Shown: piece after piece, positions 11,501 through 21,049 of the stretch
How positions within the stretch are numbered: the first letter of the stretch is position 1
Layout of the letters: each line of letters starts with the position of its first letter
Source: Macrocystis pyrifera
Taxonomy: Eukaryota > Sar > Phaeophyceae > Laminariales > Laminariaceae
Direction of reading: 5' to 3'
NCBI GenBank assembly: GCA_031763025.1
Contig: JASSKH010000001.1
Location: 24,323,466-24,387,465 of the forward strand
DNA: 64,000 bases
Position numbers and translations under genes: made by a program
Notes under the pieces: model-generated
The model's database searches: none
The model's input: the letters and a program-made list of their open reading frames with translations, nothing else
Told to the model about the DNA's origin: nothing

Positions 11501-13518
11501 ATCGGCTCCACTTGCGCTGGCGGATCACCACACAGCGCACGGCGAAAAGCACCCACGCGACGAGCCAAAATTTCGCGCAAACGGGTTGCTCCGCCGACGC
11601 TTAATCCACTCTGCTCTGCCTGCTGCACGCTGTCCTCCAACGCCCGTTCTCGGGCCGTCCGCTCCTCCTCCGGATCCATGAACATGTCTGGCCCCCGGTC
11701 GACCAAATGTTCCACCGCCTTGTCCTCCGGAGCATCCACCGTAGCCTCGGTCTGAAAAGCACGCACGGAAACCGTCACTCTGCGCGCCGCAAGGTAACTC
11801 GGAGTCTCCACACCGGTCGATACCGGCACTGCGCGAGGGCGAAGCTTCTCCAGAGCTTCACGGTAGACGTCGATGCCAAGAGCTTTCATGGTAGCCATGC
11901 CAAACAGAACGACGTTATCTGTACCAGGCATGACCGCGAAAGTGATGGGCTCCAATTTCACCGCTCCCCACGGCGTCCGTACACTCACGGCAATCGGCAC
12001 CGTTTTGTGCGTGACCATCACTGAAACACCCGTAGCGGTTTTCGCCTGCTGCGGGCCATTTTCGAACGGAATTTGCAGATCGGCGCCGCCGAAATGCGAA
12101 GACAGCTGCTGAAGTAAGCCGACACCGATGGACGTGAGCGCCGACCCCGAATCAAGGATCACACGCGCCATCAGCGAACCAACCGACCCTGGCAAAGAGA
12201 GATCAGCGCGTAAACACTCAGCGCTGCGATCGACAGGCACTTCACCTGCCGTTGAACTCTGGTCGGTACCAAGAGTCACCTGACGCCATGGCTGCCCTCC
12301 TACAGCCGGCGCCGAAGAAATAGAATCGGCGGTCCACCCCGACCAAGACGTCGAATATACAGACGGTTCCGGCGCTACCGCCCCTGCAGCAGCACCAGAC
12401 ACTGACTCCGCCCGCTCGGTGGATGGCGAAGTTCTCGCTCCAGCAGCACCCACCGATGTTCCAGCTCCTCCAACGTATACAGCTCGGCCGGCAACAGACG
12501 AACCAGATCCCGACCCAGCGGCTCCTGCCGCTGGCGCACCAGAAGTTGAAGAAGCAACAGCAGAAGTTCCACCGCCCGCTGTCAATTGATTGCCACCACG
12601 GCCACCGCGCCCGCGTCCATGGTTGAATCTGCCCCGGCCGCCATTGCGGCCCCCGCGATACCCTGACGACCCGCGCCCACCACTGCTGGGAGCTGTGCCG
12701 CCACCGCGAGCTTTTGGGCAATCAGAAACATAATGGTTGGGATCACCACACTCGAAACAGACGCGAACAAACGACTTTTTCGCGGACTGCTGCTGTTTCG
12801 GTTTCTGCTGCTGTTGGCGTCGCGGTTCAGCTGCCCCTGCAGCATCTTTCCGACCATACGCCTCGATGAATTTCCACTGTTCTGCAGCAGAAAAAATTTG
12901 GTCCATGACCAATGCCGGGTCCTTCTTCCACCCTGCAGCGTACGTTAGCTGACCTTTTACGTACTTTTTGAACTCGGACGGCCATAAGCCATCCACCAAC
13001 GCCATGCTCACAAATTCCGCCGGTCCGGGCAACCACGAACGGTCCTGCGCGCGGTACATGGCATGCACCGCGTGATTCTCCGCAAAATACTTTTCCATAG
13101 CGGAGTTTACCATCATCGCGCGGTCTTTGACGGATGTTTCACCGCCCTGCTTTTCATCGCGCCTCATTGAGAGAACGCGACGCAAGTCCGCTGCCGCCCG
13201 CGAGGTGTCAAATCTGTTGCTGGTGGTTGTGTAACCAGCGTGCTGCCTAACAGCGTCCAACAACTCCGAGGCGGTCATCGTAGTCTGATGCTTGTAAAAT
13301 CCCTCAAAACACCGATGAATGTAATTGGGGATAAGCTGGCCCATGCTCACTTTGGAGTGCTGAACCACCCCCTGAGCGTTGGCGAGCTGCAGCCGTTCCT
13401 CATAATCGAGGTACGCTGCGTAAAAAACACGAGAGGCCTGCTCGGTCCACACCTCTCCGTATTTCGGTGGAGTCAGAGACTCCCCTACCACCAGCGGCGT
13501 GCTTGCCGTGTGCGCCAT
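8509..13518 (-). CDS. Ty3/gypsy gag-pol polyprotein with C-terminal chromodomain
   Basis: One 1669-residue frame. A Gag-like N-terminus is followed by a CCHC zinc knuckle CFECGDPNHYVSDC (about residues 253-266) and a Gly/Ser/Ala-rich linker. The aspartic protease carries LDSGSALTSIG (about 455). Reverse transcriptase carries FRLVSDYSAVN, LDLLQGYWQMPL, TRVPQGVLNA and the catalytic VWVDDVFFF (about 830). RNase H carries FPDASDFHWG, a DKEGFAI block and FTDHRNLQY. Integrase has an HHCC zinc-binding region ending CLHC (about 1257) and a D,D-35-E triad (HFDF, VSDTATHF, NGTCERM, about 1286-1391). The end carries a chromo-like segment with VDWDGFEAEERTWESL (about 1600-1650), which places it with chromoviruses, whose integrases are steered to chromatin. 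The first ATG (13516-13518) lies 207 bp inside the 5' LTR. No stop or frameshift separates gag from pol, so the ratio of products must be set some other way. Confidence 0.95.
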   Translation of the reverse strand: MAHTASTPLVVGESLTPPKYGEVWTEQASRVFYAAYLDYEERLQLANAQGVVQHSKVSMGQLIPNYIHRCFEGFYKHQTTMTASELLDAVRQHAGYTTTSNRFDTSRAAADLRRVLSMRRDEKQGGETSVKDRAMMVNSAMEKYFAENHAVHAMYRAQDRSWLPGPAEFVSMALVDGLWPSEFKKYVKGQLTYAAGWKKDPALVMDQIFSAAEQWKFIEAYGRKDAAGAAEPRRQQQQKPKQQQSAKKSFVRVCFECGDPNHYVSDCPKARGGGTAPSSGGRGSSGYRGGRNGGRGRFNHGRGRGGRGGNQLTAGGGTSAVASSTSGAPAAGAAGSGSGSSVAGRAVYVGGAGTSVGAAGARTSPSTERAESVSGAAAGAVAPEPSVYSTSWSGWTADSISSAPAVGGQPWRQVTLGTDQSSTAGEVPVDRSAECLRADLSLPGSVGSLMARVILDSGSALTSIGVGLLQQLSSHFGGADLQIPFENGPQQAKTATGVSVMVTHKTVPIAVSVRTPWGAVKLEPITFAVMPGTDNVVLFGMATMKALGIDVYREALEKLRPRAVPVSTGVETPSYLAARRVTVSVRAFQTEATVDAPEDKAVEHLVDRGPDMFMDPEEERTARERALEDSVQQAEQSGLSVGGATRLREILARRVGAFRRALCGDPPAQVEPMRVQLKQQAKPVKATPRRYEPTKRDWLSKCIAALVFFGFVYHNIQAVWASPAMAVPKKDSFRLVSDYSAVNAQVEKSPGVMPNHEDMGDLLGARFFGKLDLLQGYWQMPLAPEAQDVFTMATSDGLFTPTRVPQGVLNATSYFQGVMTEVLRGLDCKVWVDDVFFFADTEEALLQLLDDILERLENVGLFVAAHKCTFFSRELVWCGKVYSNGVVSHDPARVQGLSEMRRPENAGELMQFLQAVNWLRTSLPRLAETVAPLRDFLEELLVGATRRTKRVARNRVIKDTAWTEDRVRAWNAARGLVAQAVPLHHPRPGCVVLMFPDASDFHWGSFLTQVPEHEFRSGLALESMSHEPLGFLSGSFTGSQLRWATVDKEGFAIVNTFRRLEYLLWGGVHIFTDHRNLQYIFNPEKCVTTVTKTMAQRLENWKGVLGQYRYAIEHIPGDRNCWGDLLSRWVKVPTVPVRSVAVHSPCNADDSLPALDVIRASQQRSVARIGVGVHEFSTTFGQATLADDGLFRVRVGVRDVLWIPPDDLALQTRLMVCAHMRSAGHRGVAPTLFRLKEYCVWPHMDSQVREFVRQCLHCVDTRAGALIPRPYGDTVHGTAPGEVVHFDFLYVGHSGPEGSDGLPDEDGFRYVLVIMDDLSNYVALEPAEACTAEVTAKHLLAWCKTLGVPRVWVSDTATHFKNRVLALLSDALHIEHRFAVAYTPWSNGTCERMVKEVVRALRSILSEQRRQVSEWVDVLPAAQWALNTSFRERYRSTPYSVMFGRAPRTDFSALVSESDGRWNVDVMNADLLRANVREVVAEQERFCADIRAAVAVSRDNKRKQAQGQVVLPKFAVGDFVLYARVRRQGVTPKLLSTWTGPWRVVAADHDHVYSVQNIVSGKVHQAHVARLRFYADATLNVTADLKDVFQHSFAQGECRMNALVHVAEDDANEVIVLVDWDGFEAEERTWESLRSIYSAAPEFVVKELRKLRMTRALKIKIASEFSIDL

Positions 13519-13713
13519 AATCCACAGCAGTCCACCTGGACTCTACTGTAATAACGGAGAAACTGCCGCCTGACCTGTGCGTCCTCCAGCTCCCGGAGCG
13601 TCCTCCCCTGCTGTGCGCTTCAAGCCGTTTCGATCCGTCCAACGGGCCAACTGCCTTCCCAGCTGTGACCCAATACTCCGCAGCCGAAAACTCCTCCAAC
13701 AGAAGTTCCGAGA

Positions 13714-13725
13714 ATATCTAGATAT
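13714..13725. other. palindrome at the expected primer-binding site of the gypsy element
   Basis: ATATCTAGATAT lies immediately after the 5' LTR on the minus strand, where a tRNA-complementary primer site would normally start with TGG. No obvious tRNA complement is visible. Whether the element primes in a different way cannot be told by eye. Confidence 0.4.
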
Positions 13726-13957
13726 TATGGCCTCTGCCAGATGATATCAGCAAGAGGGCTTCCAGCGAGGGACTCCACCAGTCTCGCTGGCCTCGCACTC
13801 AGTAAGTCTTGTTCTTAGAGCTTGTATTATCACGGAGTGATCCTCATCGGACCACGAGCCAGGTGGCTAGGGGACATCACACAGGATCCCCGGCCACTGC
13901 TCCACTCACACATGCGATTACACTGAAACCTCCACGGCTTGGTATCTTTTGGCTACA
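13726..13957 (-). repeat. gypsy 5' LTR
   Basis: 232 bp, no differences from 8199-8430 noticed. It is followed on the plus strand by the right-hand GACC target duplication. Confidence 0.93.
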
Positions 13958-14062
13958 GACCGTAAACCCTCGCATCCCTACAATGCCGGAACGAAACAGA
14001 TCGTGTTTTCACCGACCCAGGAAGACATTGATTACACCAAGCGCGAGGGGGGGGGGGGCTTA
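13958..14062 (-). mobile_element. SINE tail, right part, split by the gypsy element
   Basis: It continues the tail cut at 8198: ACCCTCGCATCCCTACAATG, TTTTCACCGACC and CACCAAGCGCGAG, then a G run at about 14047-14059 that probably marks the C tract of the next insertion upstream on the minus strand. Confidence 0.75.
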
Positions 14063-14489
14063 GACGGAGACGGAGACGATGATGTATTTCGCACACGGTA
14101 CGTTCTTAGAGGTCAAGCAATTTGAGAGGGAGAATCCTGACAGGTAAAAGAGCGTAGTCGACATGAGAGAGAGAAAAAGAGGCGATCAATATCACATCAC
14201 AAAAAAACCAACACTTTCTTAGTGAGTCGTCAAACAGTATGAGCGGGGTCATCTCGATTGGTAGAGGATAACTTCGTCGACAGTTGACGGCATCAGCGGC
14301 GGCAGCGATGACGATAACGTCGTGGTTTCCTTTTCTTTGGGTTTGACGCAGTCGTAGTTAGTGATGGTAAGGTTTCTGAAAGGGTGGGAAGCATGCCTTT
14401 TCTTGGTTTCTGAAGGAGAGTCGTGGTTGAGCGATTTTTCTTCTGAGAGAGTGTGTGCTTTTGTTTTTCTGTGTTGATGGCGGACAGGG
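14063..14489. other. gene-free stretch, nothing recognised
   Basis: No domain, repeat or RNA recognised. The stretch separates the SINE remnant from the copia LTR. Confidence 0.4.
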
Positions 14490-15021
14490 GGCATGACACC
14501 GGGGATCGCGCTGCGTATCCCCGAAATGGCGTGGTAGTAGAGGCTCACGCTGGAGCTGATGGGCACTCAGGCTGGTGCGGACACACTTGGTAGAAGAATA
14601 AAAAGAAACATGTATATTAAACCATGGGGGCTTAGAACAATAGATTTGCTGGGGCCTATGTGGGTGCTGTGATGAGCGGTGAAGAATGACAGCGTGTGGC
14701 CTGTCTCCTACGCCATAACGCCTAGAGCTGCTGGACTGTCGTCCTGTTCCGCCACATCTAGATCCATGGGGCTGTCTTCCTCGAAGGGACTACTCGTAGT
14801 CTCGCCGCATGATTTCAGAGGTTCCGTTTCGACTGCAAACCGTTGCAGCCGATTTTCTTGTTATGTTTTACCCTGGGCGGCCTTGTATAGCGATAGGCTA
14901 TCCATATAGACTGTATCCTGAACACAGCACTAATGTGCTCACCGCCCTTTCTATTGCTGGTTGCGACTGTTTTACTGAAGTTTTACTACGAATGCGTAGA
15001 CTAACCACCCTCCACTTAACA
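14490..15021 (-). repeat. Ty1/copia-type LTR (3' LTR of decayed element)
   Basis: On the minus strand the LTR starts TGTTAAGTGGAGGG at 15021, directly after a polypurine tract GAGGGGGAA (15022-15030). A diverged relative lies at 41880-42481, where it starts TGATAAGTGCAGG. The far end (about 14490) is only approximate. Orientation and position match the copia coding relic at 15775-17255. Confidence 0.65.
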
Positions 15022-15078
15022 TTCCCCCTCAACGGAAGTGAAAGCCAATTTACTGAATATGCCATCGTAACGATAACC

Positions 15079-15475
15079 AGTACTTGATGGAATCGATAGA
15101 AACTTGATGATGAAATCAATAGAAAACTTGACTGAAGTGCCGATCATGGCTTAGAATCACCAGCACTTGTAGGAAGGAATAGAAAACTTGACAAATTTGC
15201 CGGTCATGGCTAGCGATCAGCAGCAGTTGTCGGAATCGATAGAAACTTGACTAAAGTGTCATGATGGCTAGCAAACACACCCGCACTTGTTGGAATCGAC
15301 AGAAACACGACTAAAATGCCGATTACGGCCAACGATCACCGGAACTTAGTGGAAACGATCCAAACTTGCTACTGTGTGATCATGGCTTACGATACCAGCA
15401 TTTGTTGGAAGCGGTAGAAAATGGACTTACAGCCGATCTTGGCTAACGAACACCAGCACTTGCTGGAAACAACAT
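15079..15475. repeat. ~61-bp tandem repeat inside the copia relic
   Basis: About seven degenerate units built around CAGCACTTGTTGGAATCG, ATAGAAACTTGACTAAA and GATCATGGCTA, with unit starts near 15079, 15161, 15222, 15284, 15343, 15403 and 15455. The array lies between the RNase H relic and the polypurine tract, that is, in the 3' untranslated part of the retrotransposon. Confidence 0.8.
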
Positions 15476-15774
15476 TAATTCACAAAAATCGCCAATGGAT
15501 TAATGAGTGCTTGTGGGAAACGAGTTTTCAGGCCAATTACTTCGCTAGGAGCACCTCCCTGCAATTACCAGAGCTCCGCTCAATGTTATTGACGTGTTTG
15601 ATGTCACGGCCCTAGATTTACACCTGAAAAATCTTAGTGTGCTCGATCAGGAACCGGCGCCGATGTCTGTCAAGAAACTTGGTTCCCAGATCTGCTAGCT
15701 ACTTCTCTGTCAGTGTGTAGCAAATTCTCACGTGACCCTCTTTGATGATCTCGCGATGAACCATTACCTGAAAG

Positions 15775-17255
15775 CCACATGTTTAGCACGCGAGCTGTAG
15801 GTTGGGTTCCCAGCTACATGCAGTGCCGAAGTATTATCCACGTGGAGCGGCGCGCTCTTGAAGTCCTCCTTAATCTTAACTCCGTCATTATGCTCTGGAG
15901 AAACACTGCCTCCCTCACCGCCGATTTTCCCGCCGCAAGCTCCGCTTCCGTAGTTGACTGGGCCGTTAACCCTTTCGTGCCCACCTTGAAGCTCACGCGG
16001 CCGATGCACATCATCACGCTGTACGATGAACTTAACTTCTCATTGTCCAGGTTGTTACCCCAGTTGGTGTCCGAGTTGTTGGGCTTGAATCCTCTTGGTT
16101 ACGTGTATAGGCGACGCTAAAATTCACCGTCCCGACTACTGCAGGTATCGAAGTAGACGCTTGGCCGCTCCATGTGCATTGTTAATGGTTTGGACGTTGC
16201 CCTCGCCAATAAGTTTACCCGCGTACGAGATGCCGTAGCGTATCGCCTGGATCAGAAACTCGGCACTGCCGACCGACAACAGCTTGAAATCGCCGCTATA
16301 CCTCCTCGTCCAGAAGGCTCTCTTCCGGCTGCATCAGGGACAGCTTCTAGCCGTACCCCGGCGTCGCAGATGGCCTGCAGTCTTGCATGCCGTACTCCAC
16401 GAGCATTCCCCTTGTGTAGTTATCCGCGGTGAGGACGGCGGCCGTTAGTAGCGTTAAAGCGGCCGTGCTGCCGCTCCTTGTCACTACTAGCGTCACCAGA
16501 TCATGAGATGCCGCTCCCCTTGAGTCAGAGGCTCTCCCTCCAGCAAGGCTCCCTTGCTGTCCGCTTCAACTGCCTGCCTCGGATTTCCTGTTCGCCGCCG
16601 CCGCCCGTCGGTGATTGCTGTCCGCCGGCGCCACCAGTCAGTGATGCCGGTGTTTCTTCTCCGGCCCGCATATCCGCTTAGATTAATCCACGGATCTTTG
16701 TCGGGAGCTCAGCTTTCGCCGGGTTGCGTGGTTGCATGAAGGGAATGGTGTTGTCGCGCGTCGCATCGTCGCTGAAGTCGACGCGCGATGTGTAGTCCTG
16801 CACGTCTCGCAGCACGTCGTCGTCCTTAGATCCGTCGTGAAAACGGATAATGCCGTCGTTTTTCACCCTTTCGATGTTTCCCGGTTTGTTGATCGGCAAT
16901 GACACCACCTTCGACGGTGTCGCGATGAACACGTCGTTCCTGCTCTCCATCACATTGTATGATGTTGCGTTTTAGATGCGGTACGCCTTGGTGTCCTGGC
17001 TGTACCCGCAGAGCCTGTCTTCCCGAGACCTATCTTTCAGTTTCTTGGTGGGGATTTCGATGTGCTCGAAATCTCTGGAGTCGAGAAACTCCAGGCTCCC
17101 GGCGTTGATGAGGCCCTCGCGACTGTGACATTGGTCCACGTTTGCCTCCGAGTGCGGTGCCAAGCCCACTCCCCCTGTACAACATGTTCGTCGTCGAAAC
17201 ACGATACGACCATGCGCAGAAGACCCGTATCGTACAGGGACCCCACCCCCCAAAA
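15775..17255 (-). pseudogene. Ty1/copia polyprotein relic (integrase end, RT end, RNase H)
   Basis: Minus-strand fragments appear in copia order. The end of integrase carries KLKDRSREDR and GYSQDTKAYRI (about 17050-16975), followed by SRNDVFIATPS. The end of reverse transcriptase carries YGMQDCRPSATPGYG (about 16390) and AHGAAKRLLRYL (near 16170). RNase H carries GLTAQSTTEAELAAGKSA, then HVDNTSALHVAGNP and RAKHV (16000-15780). Several frameshifts and stops break it. Only about 290 bp separate the integrase end from the RT end, too little for the RT catalytic core, so an internal deletion is likely. The motif order and the DN.SAL / STTEAE blocks make the superfamily firm. Confidence 0.8.
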
Positions 17256-18300
17256 AACAGTTATGTGCTAGATTGTGCAGACCATATAGATGAGGGATTT
17301 ATCAGCCTTGTAATATCTTGGTAGTGGAACGACGGGGATCCGGTCTGTCCGATACGTGCTGCTCCTCGAGTTTCCTCGATGTTGACATGCATTCGTTGTT
17401 GTTCCTTTATCTCATAATCATCACCATCATCATTTCGTTTGAGAACTGAAGCCTGGCATTGTGTTCGCCGCCCACCCGAACAAAAAATGCCGTAGAAGCC
17501 CAAACCGACGATCAACTCATCACGTTGTCGTCAAATCTGTCGGTGGTGTCCATCTGGTGTGCTGCGTTAAAACTCGCAACGCGGAATACTCACCCTTCGG
17601 AGTGCTATAGAAATATGTTTTGGCATCCGACAATCAACGGGATGTACACATTTCAGAGTCATGACTTCTATGAAACATACGAGGAACTCGCGTTACTGAT
17701 CTATTGGGGCAGATACGCCCCTGATAAAGTACATATATGTATATATATGATCTGCGCGATATAGATGACGTCTGTTGGTTGGGATTTGTGTGAGACGACT
17801 CTTGCTCACATTTTTTTTCCGGGTGCGGTCTGTGCGATGCGGCTCTTTCATTCAACACACGTCAAAACACGGTAAGCATGACATCTAGATTATCTAAATC
17901 GTGGTTTTCCCGATGTGCGAATTCTGAAAAAGAAACTAATGGAAACCGAAGAAGAAAGCAAACCATGTTGACCTTATCACTTGTCGGTATCCACGCCGTT
18001 TTTTATGCCATCCTTTTCAGCGCGATTGGTCATAGTCGTGTTTTTCCAGCCGCCACGTTTCCAGTCATAGCTCTTAGCAAAATCGTCTTCAGTCGTCATG
18101 TTTCAGGATTCGCTTTCAACGATTTTGTTGTTCCCTTTCCCTCTTGGTCGTCTTCTTATCTACCTTGAACTCGACGCGCCATATATCAACATCATTACCG
18201 TCTACACGCATTCTCTAGACCTTGCTACTTGCATAGATATCCAGGTACATGTGGTACACATCGTTGATGTTCACACAGGAGAATTGTCGCCCACCCGTTT
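17256..18300. other. gene-free stretch, nothing recognised
   Basis: No domain or repeat family is recognised on either strand. Short frames are present but unremarkable. Confidence 0.4.
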
Positions 18301-18620
18301 ATGATTCACCCCCCCCCTTTACGGCCAAACAGCAGCACATAACAAAAATAACTGCGCCTACAGACCAATGACACGGAGGGAGAGGAAGACGTGAGAGAGA
18401 AGCGTAGGAGGAGAGATATTTACAGAGAACCCCGCTTGACACTGAGGAACATAACCTTGTCCTCGTCTTCCTTCTCCTGACCCCTCCACCCCCCCCCCCC
18501 CAACACCTCCCCGCTCCCTCTAGTTCCTGTCACCCCCCTCCCGCCCCCCTTCCCCTCTGCCCCCCCCCCCCTCCCACTCTCTTCCACCCCCCCTCCGTCT
18601 CATGTACCACATCTCCGCTG
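18301..18620. repeat. C-rich low-complexity tract
   Basis: Runs of C up to about 12 bases (18307-18317, 18489-18500, 18559-18571) are set in CCT/CTCC-rich sequence. No gene is seen. Confidence 0.7.
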
Positions 18621-19087
18621 TCAGCTATCAGTAATGATTAACATTATTATCTACAGTGGCAACAGCCTATCATTTTCGCGCCGCTTGCACGCAATGACGA
18701 GCCACTACACCCCTCCTCCCGCCGGTCAGTTGGCCTCCGCCACCGCTAGCAGCTACTACCACCAGCACCCATCAGCACCAGGTAAGCCGGGCAGTACCAC
18801 CAATCACCGTTCCACCCCCCCTCCACCCACCGGCCTCGACAAACAATATTGCCGTTGTGAATAAGTGTCCTGTTTGTTAGGCACATGCTACAGTGGCACT
18901 TCGTACATAGCGGTGCACCATTGTTTTTTCTGAGTACCCTTACTTGAGTAGCTCTCTGCATACCTCACACACTTGTAGAACCCAAAAGCTGATTTTGGGA
19001 AGAACGAAAGTGCACCCCCCGATGACTCATCCTAAGGCCTATAGCCTAGGTACACAAAAACCATTCATGTTGCTGAGCAATAATGGC

Positions 19088-19192
19088 ATCCCGGGGACCA
19101 CAGTAAATAGGACCTACGGTACACACAAAAACCTATATATTCACCTATTTTTAATGACAATATTTGGTCCTATTTACTATGGTCCCCCGTAA
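19088..19192 (+). mobile_element. 105-bp TA-flanked MITE, copy 2
   Basis: Same family as 2896-3000. The left end has decayed (CCCGGGGACC in place of TACGGGGGACC) and the right end is intact (GGTCCCCCGTAA followed by TA). Confidence 0.8.
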
Positions 19193-19211
19193 TAGGCAGC
19201 CCCGACATTTA

Positions 19212-19756
19212 GGGGGGGGGGGGGGGTGTACTCGATAGGAGAGATGTACTCGATCTCATGCATGGCCGTAGTCGTATGACCATAGACCCTCGCATCCCTA
19301 CAATGCCGGGACGGAGCATGTCGGGTTTTCACCGACCAGGCAGAAATTGCCTGCACCAAGCGCAAAGCGCCGTGAGGTGTCCGGCGAGTCGCATGAAGGG
19401 TGAGCTGCATCCTACTAAGAACCGCTTGTGAGGCGGACTTGCATATGGATGACAGCTTCAATGAGTTAGTTTAATTTCCGGCGTGGCCACTTCCAGAGAC
19501 AGCAATGGGAGTACTATGTAACTGCCTCTTGGGTGCCGTACCTTGAACACTACGTGATACGATCAATTCCCTTGTGCAGAGTAGAGGTTCTTTACTTCGC
19601 ACAAATGATCCAACTAGACGACCAGCTGTGGGCGACCGCCAAAAAAAAAAAAAAAAAAAAACGGTACCCTGGATGTCTAGCTCGCGTAGTGAGCGGCATG
19701 TTTTACAGTGTCGTTGCCAACCGACACCAAACCAACCCATATATAATATATATATT
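19212..19756 (-). mobile_element. near full-length SINE-like element with C-tract 3' end
   Basis: About 530 bp on the minus strand. The 5' head reads GGTTGGTTTGGTGTCGG and GGCAACGACACTGTAAAAC (near 19735-19700). The body includes GCTGGTCGTCTAGTTGG (weakly A-box-like), CACCCAAGAGGCAGTTAC and CACGGCGCTTTGCGC. The tail reads GGGATGCGAGGGTCTATGG, ACTACGGCCATGCATGA and GAGTAC, then about 15 C. The GAGTAC end is present twice in tandem. No protein is encoded. The tail matches that of the LINE at 5545-8142, which is the classic arrangement of a SINE that borrows a LINE's machinery. The head is not obviously tRNA, 5S or 7SL. Confidence 0.75.
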
Positions 19757-19780
19757 AGGGGGGGGGGGGGGGGGGGGCGA
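19757..19780. repeat. poly-G run (~20)
   Basis: A long G homopolymer lies directly next to the SINE 5' end. It may be the C tract of an older minus-strand insertion. Confidence 0.8.
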
Positions 19781-19895
19781 TAGCCCAAAAAAGTGATACG
19801 TCTACCGTAGAACGCCTAAAAGAGTGTTACAATAACCAATATTCTTGAGTATGTTTTTAGTCTCTCAAGTATAACAATAATCCTGAACTTGATCT

Positions 19896-20190
19896 ACAGA
19901 AGCTTATGCACCTCGGACAAATGGTCGATTCCCACACACAGAGAGTTCATGATCGAGACATATTTCAAGGCGGATGCCTCCCTGATCTCTATGATCTGTA
20001 TGGTCTAGCTCACGTTGCCGGGTGGGAGCCGAATATCCTGCGTGATTTACAGCATAGCATGTTTCCTGGGTTGGATCTGTACAGTACAGATAGATAGATC
20101 CTGCACAGCATATCATAACGGCAGGTTAAGATCTACCACAGATGATCAACAGCAGATCGTGATCTGTTCGACGTGCCGAAGCGATGTGAG
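19896..20190. repeat. dispersed repeat related to 49655-50035
   Basis: Shared words in the same order include GTCGATTCCCAC, TCATGATC, CCTGATCT, TGGTCTA, GCATAGCATGTT and ACGGCAG. The element type is unknown and no coding is seen. The other copy carries a MITE that this one lacks. Confidence 0.55.
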
Positions 20191-20612
20191 AGCGCTCTCC
20201 GTCGCATATGATTTCTGTCGGTATGAAGCCACACGCCAGGGTCAGATGCCTCCGAACGGACGCCTACACTTACGTACGAGTGTAGCACATGCCGAGGGGA
20301 TCGTCAATGTCGACGCCCAATCGCCATTATTATTTTACCCACCCTTTTTCCCGTCCGCCATCACCACTACCCACCACCCCCATCCCCACTACTGTACCCA
20401 CACCCTTACCGCCACCACTACGACCACCCCCATCACCACGACCACCACGAACAAAATAAAACGTCCAGAAATTTCTCATGGTACGAACGGACACGGGATA
20501 GGCTCTCTCCGCGTCAAAGACCAAACGAGTTACATAACCAGAGTCCCATGTATGACTTTGGCTTCCAAGTCAAATATGCCTCAAGAGCTGGAGGAACGCG
20601 CTACGGGGATGA

Positions 20613-20999
20613 CGGGGGGATGTACTTCAATATCATGCACGGCCGCAGTCGTATGACCGTAGGCGCTCGCATCCCTGCAATGCCGGGACGGAGCCTGTGG
20701 ATTTTACACCGATCAGGCAGGCATTTTCTTGCACCAAGCGCGAAGCGCCGTGAGGTATTGGGCGAGTCGCATGAAGGGTGAGTTGCATACGGCCAAGAAC
20801 CGCTTTTGCGGCAGGCTTGCTTGCTTATGGACGACAACGTCGAATTGATTGGTTTGTTTTTTGGTGTGGCCACTTCCAGAGAAAGTACTCGGCATACTAT
20901 GCGTCTGCCTTGTGGGTGCCTTGTCATATACATACCACGTGACGCAGCCACTCCGCACAACTGATCTAACTTGACCGCCAGCCATAATGACAGCGAAAA
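20613..20999 (-). mobile_element. 5'-truncated SINE copy
   Basis: The plus strand reads a short G run, TGTACTTCAATATCATGCA, GCAGTCGTATGACCGTAGGC, CACCAAGCGCGAAGCGCCGT and GTGGCCACTTCCAGAGA, matching 19227-19600. It lacks the head. Confidence 0.8.
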
Positions 21000-21049
21000 T
21001 AACAACAAGGGGAGGGGAACCAAGGCCTTCGCCAAGGCTCGCTGCAGGA

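Larger units (their letters stand above)
8199..13957 (-). mobile_element. complete Ty3/gypsy LTR retrotransposon (chromovirus type)
   Basis: A 5759-bp element with two 232-bp LTRs that read identical by eye, one uninterrupted gag-pol frame, and a 4-bp target duplication GACC (8195-8198 and 13958-13961). In minus orientation the LTR starts TGTAGCC and ends GGCCATA. Identical LTRs and an intact frame point to very recent insertion and possible activity. The target was a SINE tail, whose two halves rejoin perfectly once the element and one GACC are removed. No ordinary TGG-type primer site follows the 5' LTR; a 12-bp palindrome ATATCTAGATAT (13714-13725) sits there instead. Confidence 0.95.
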
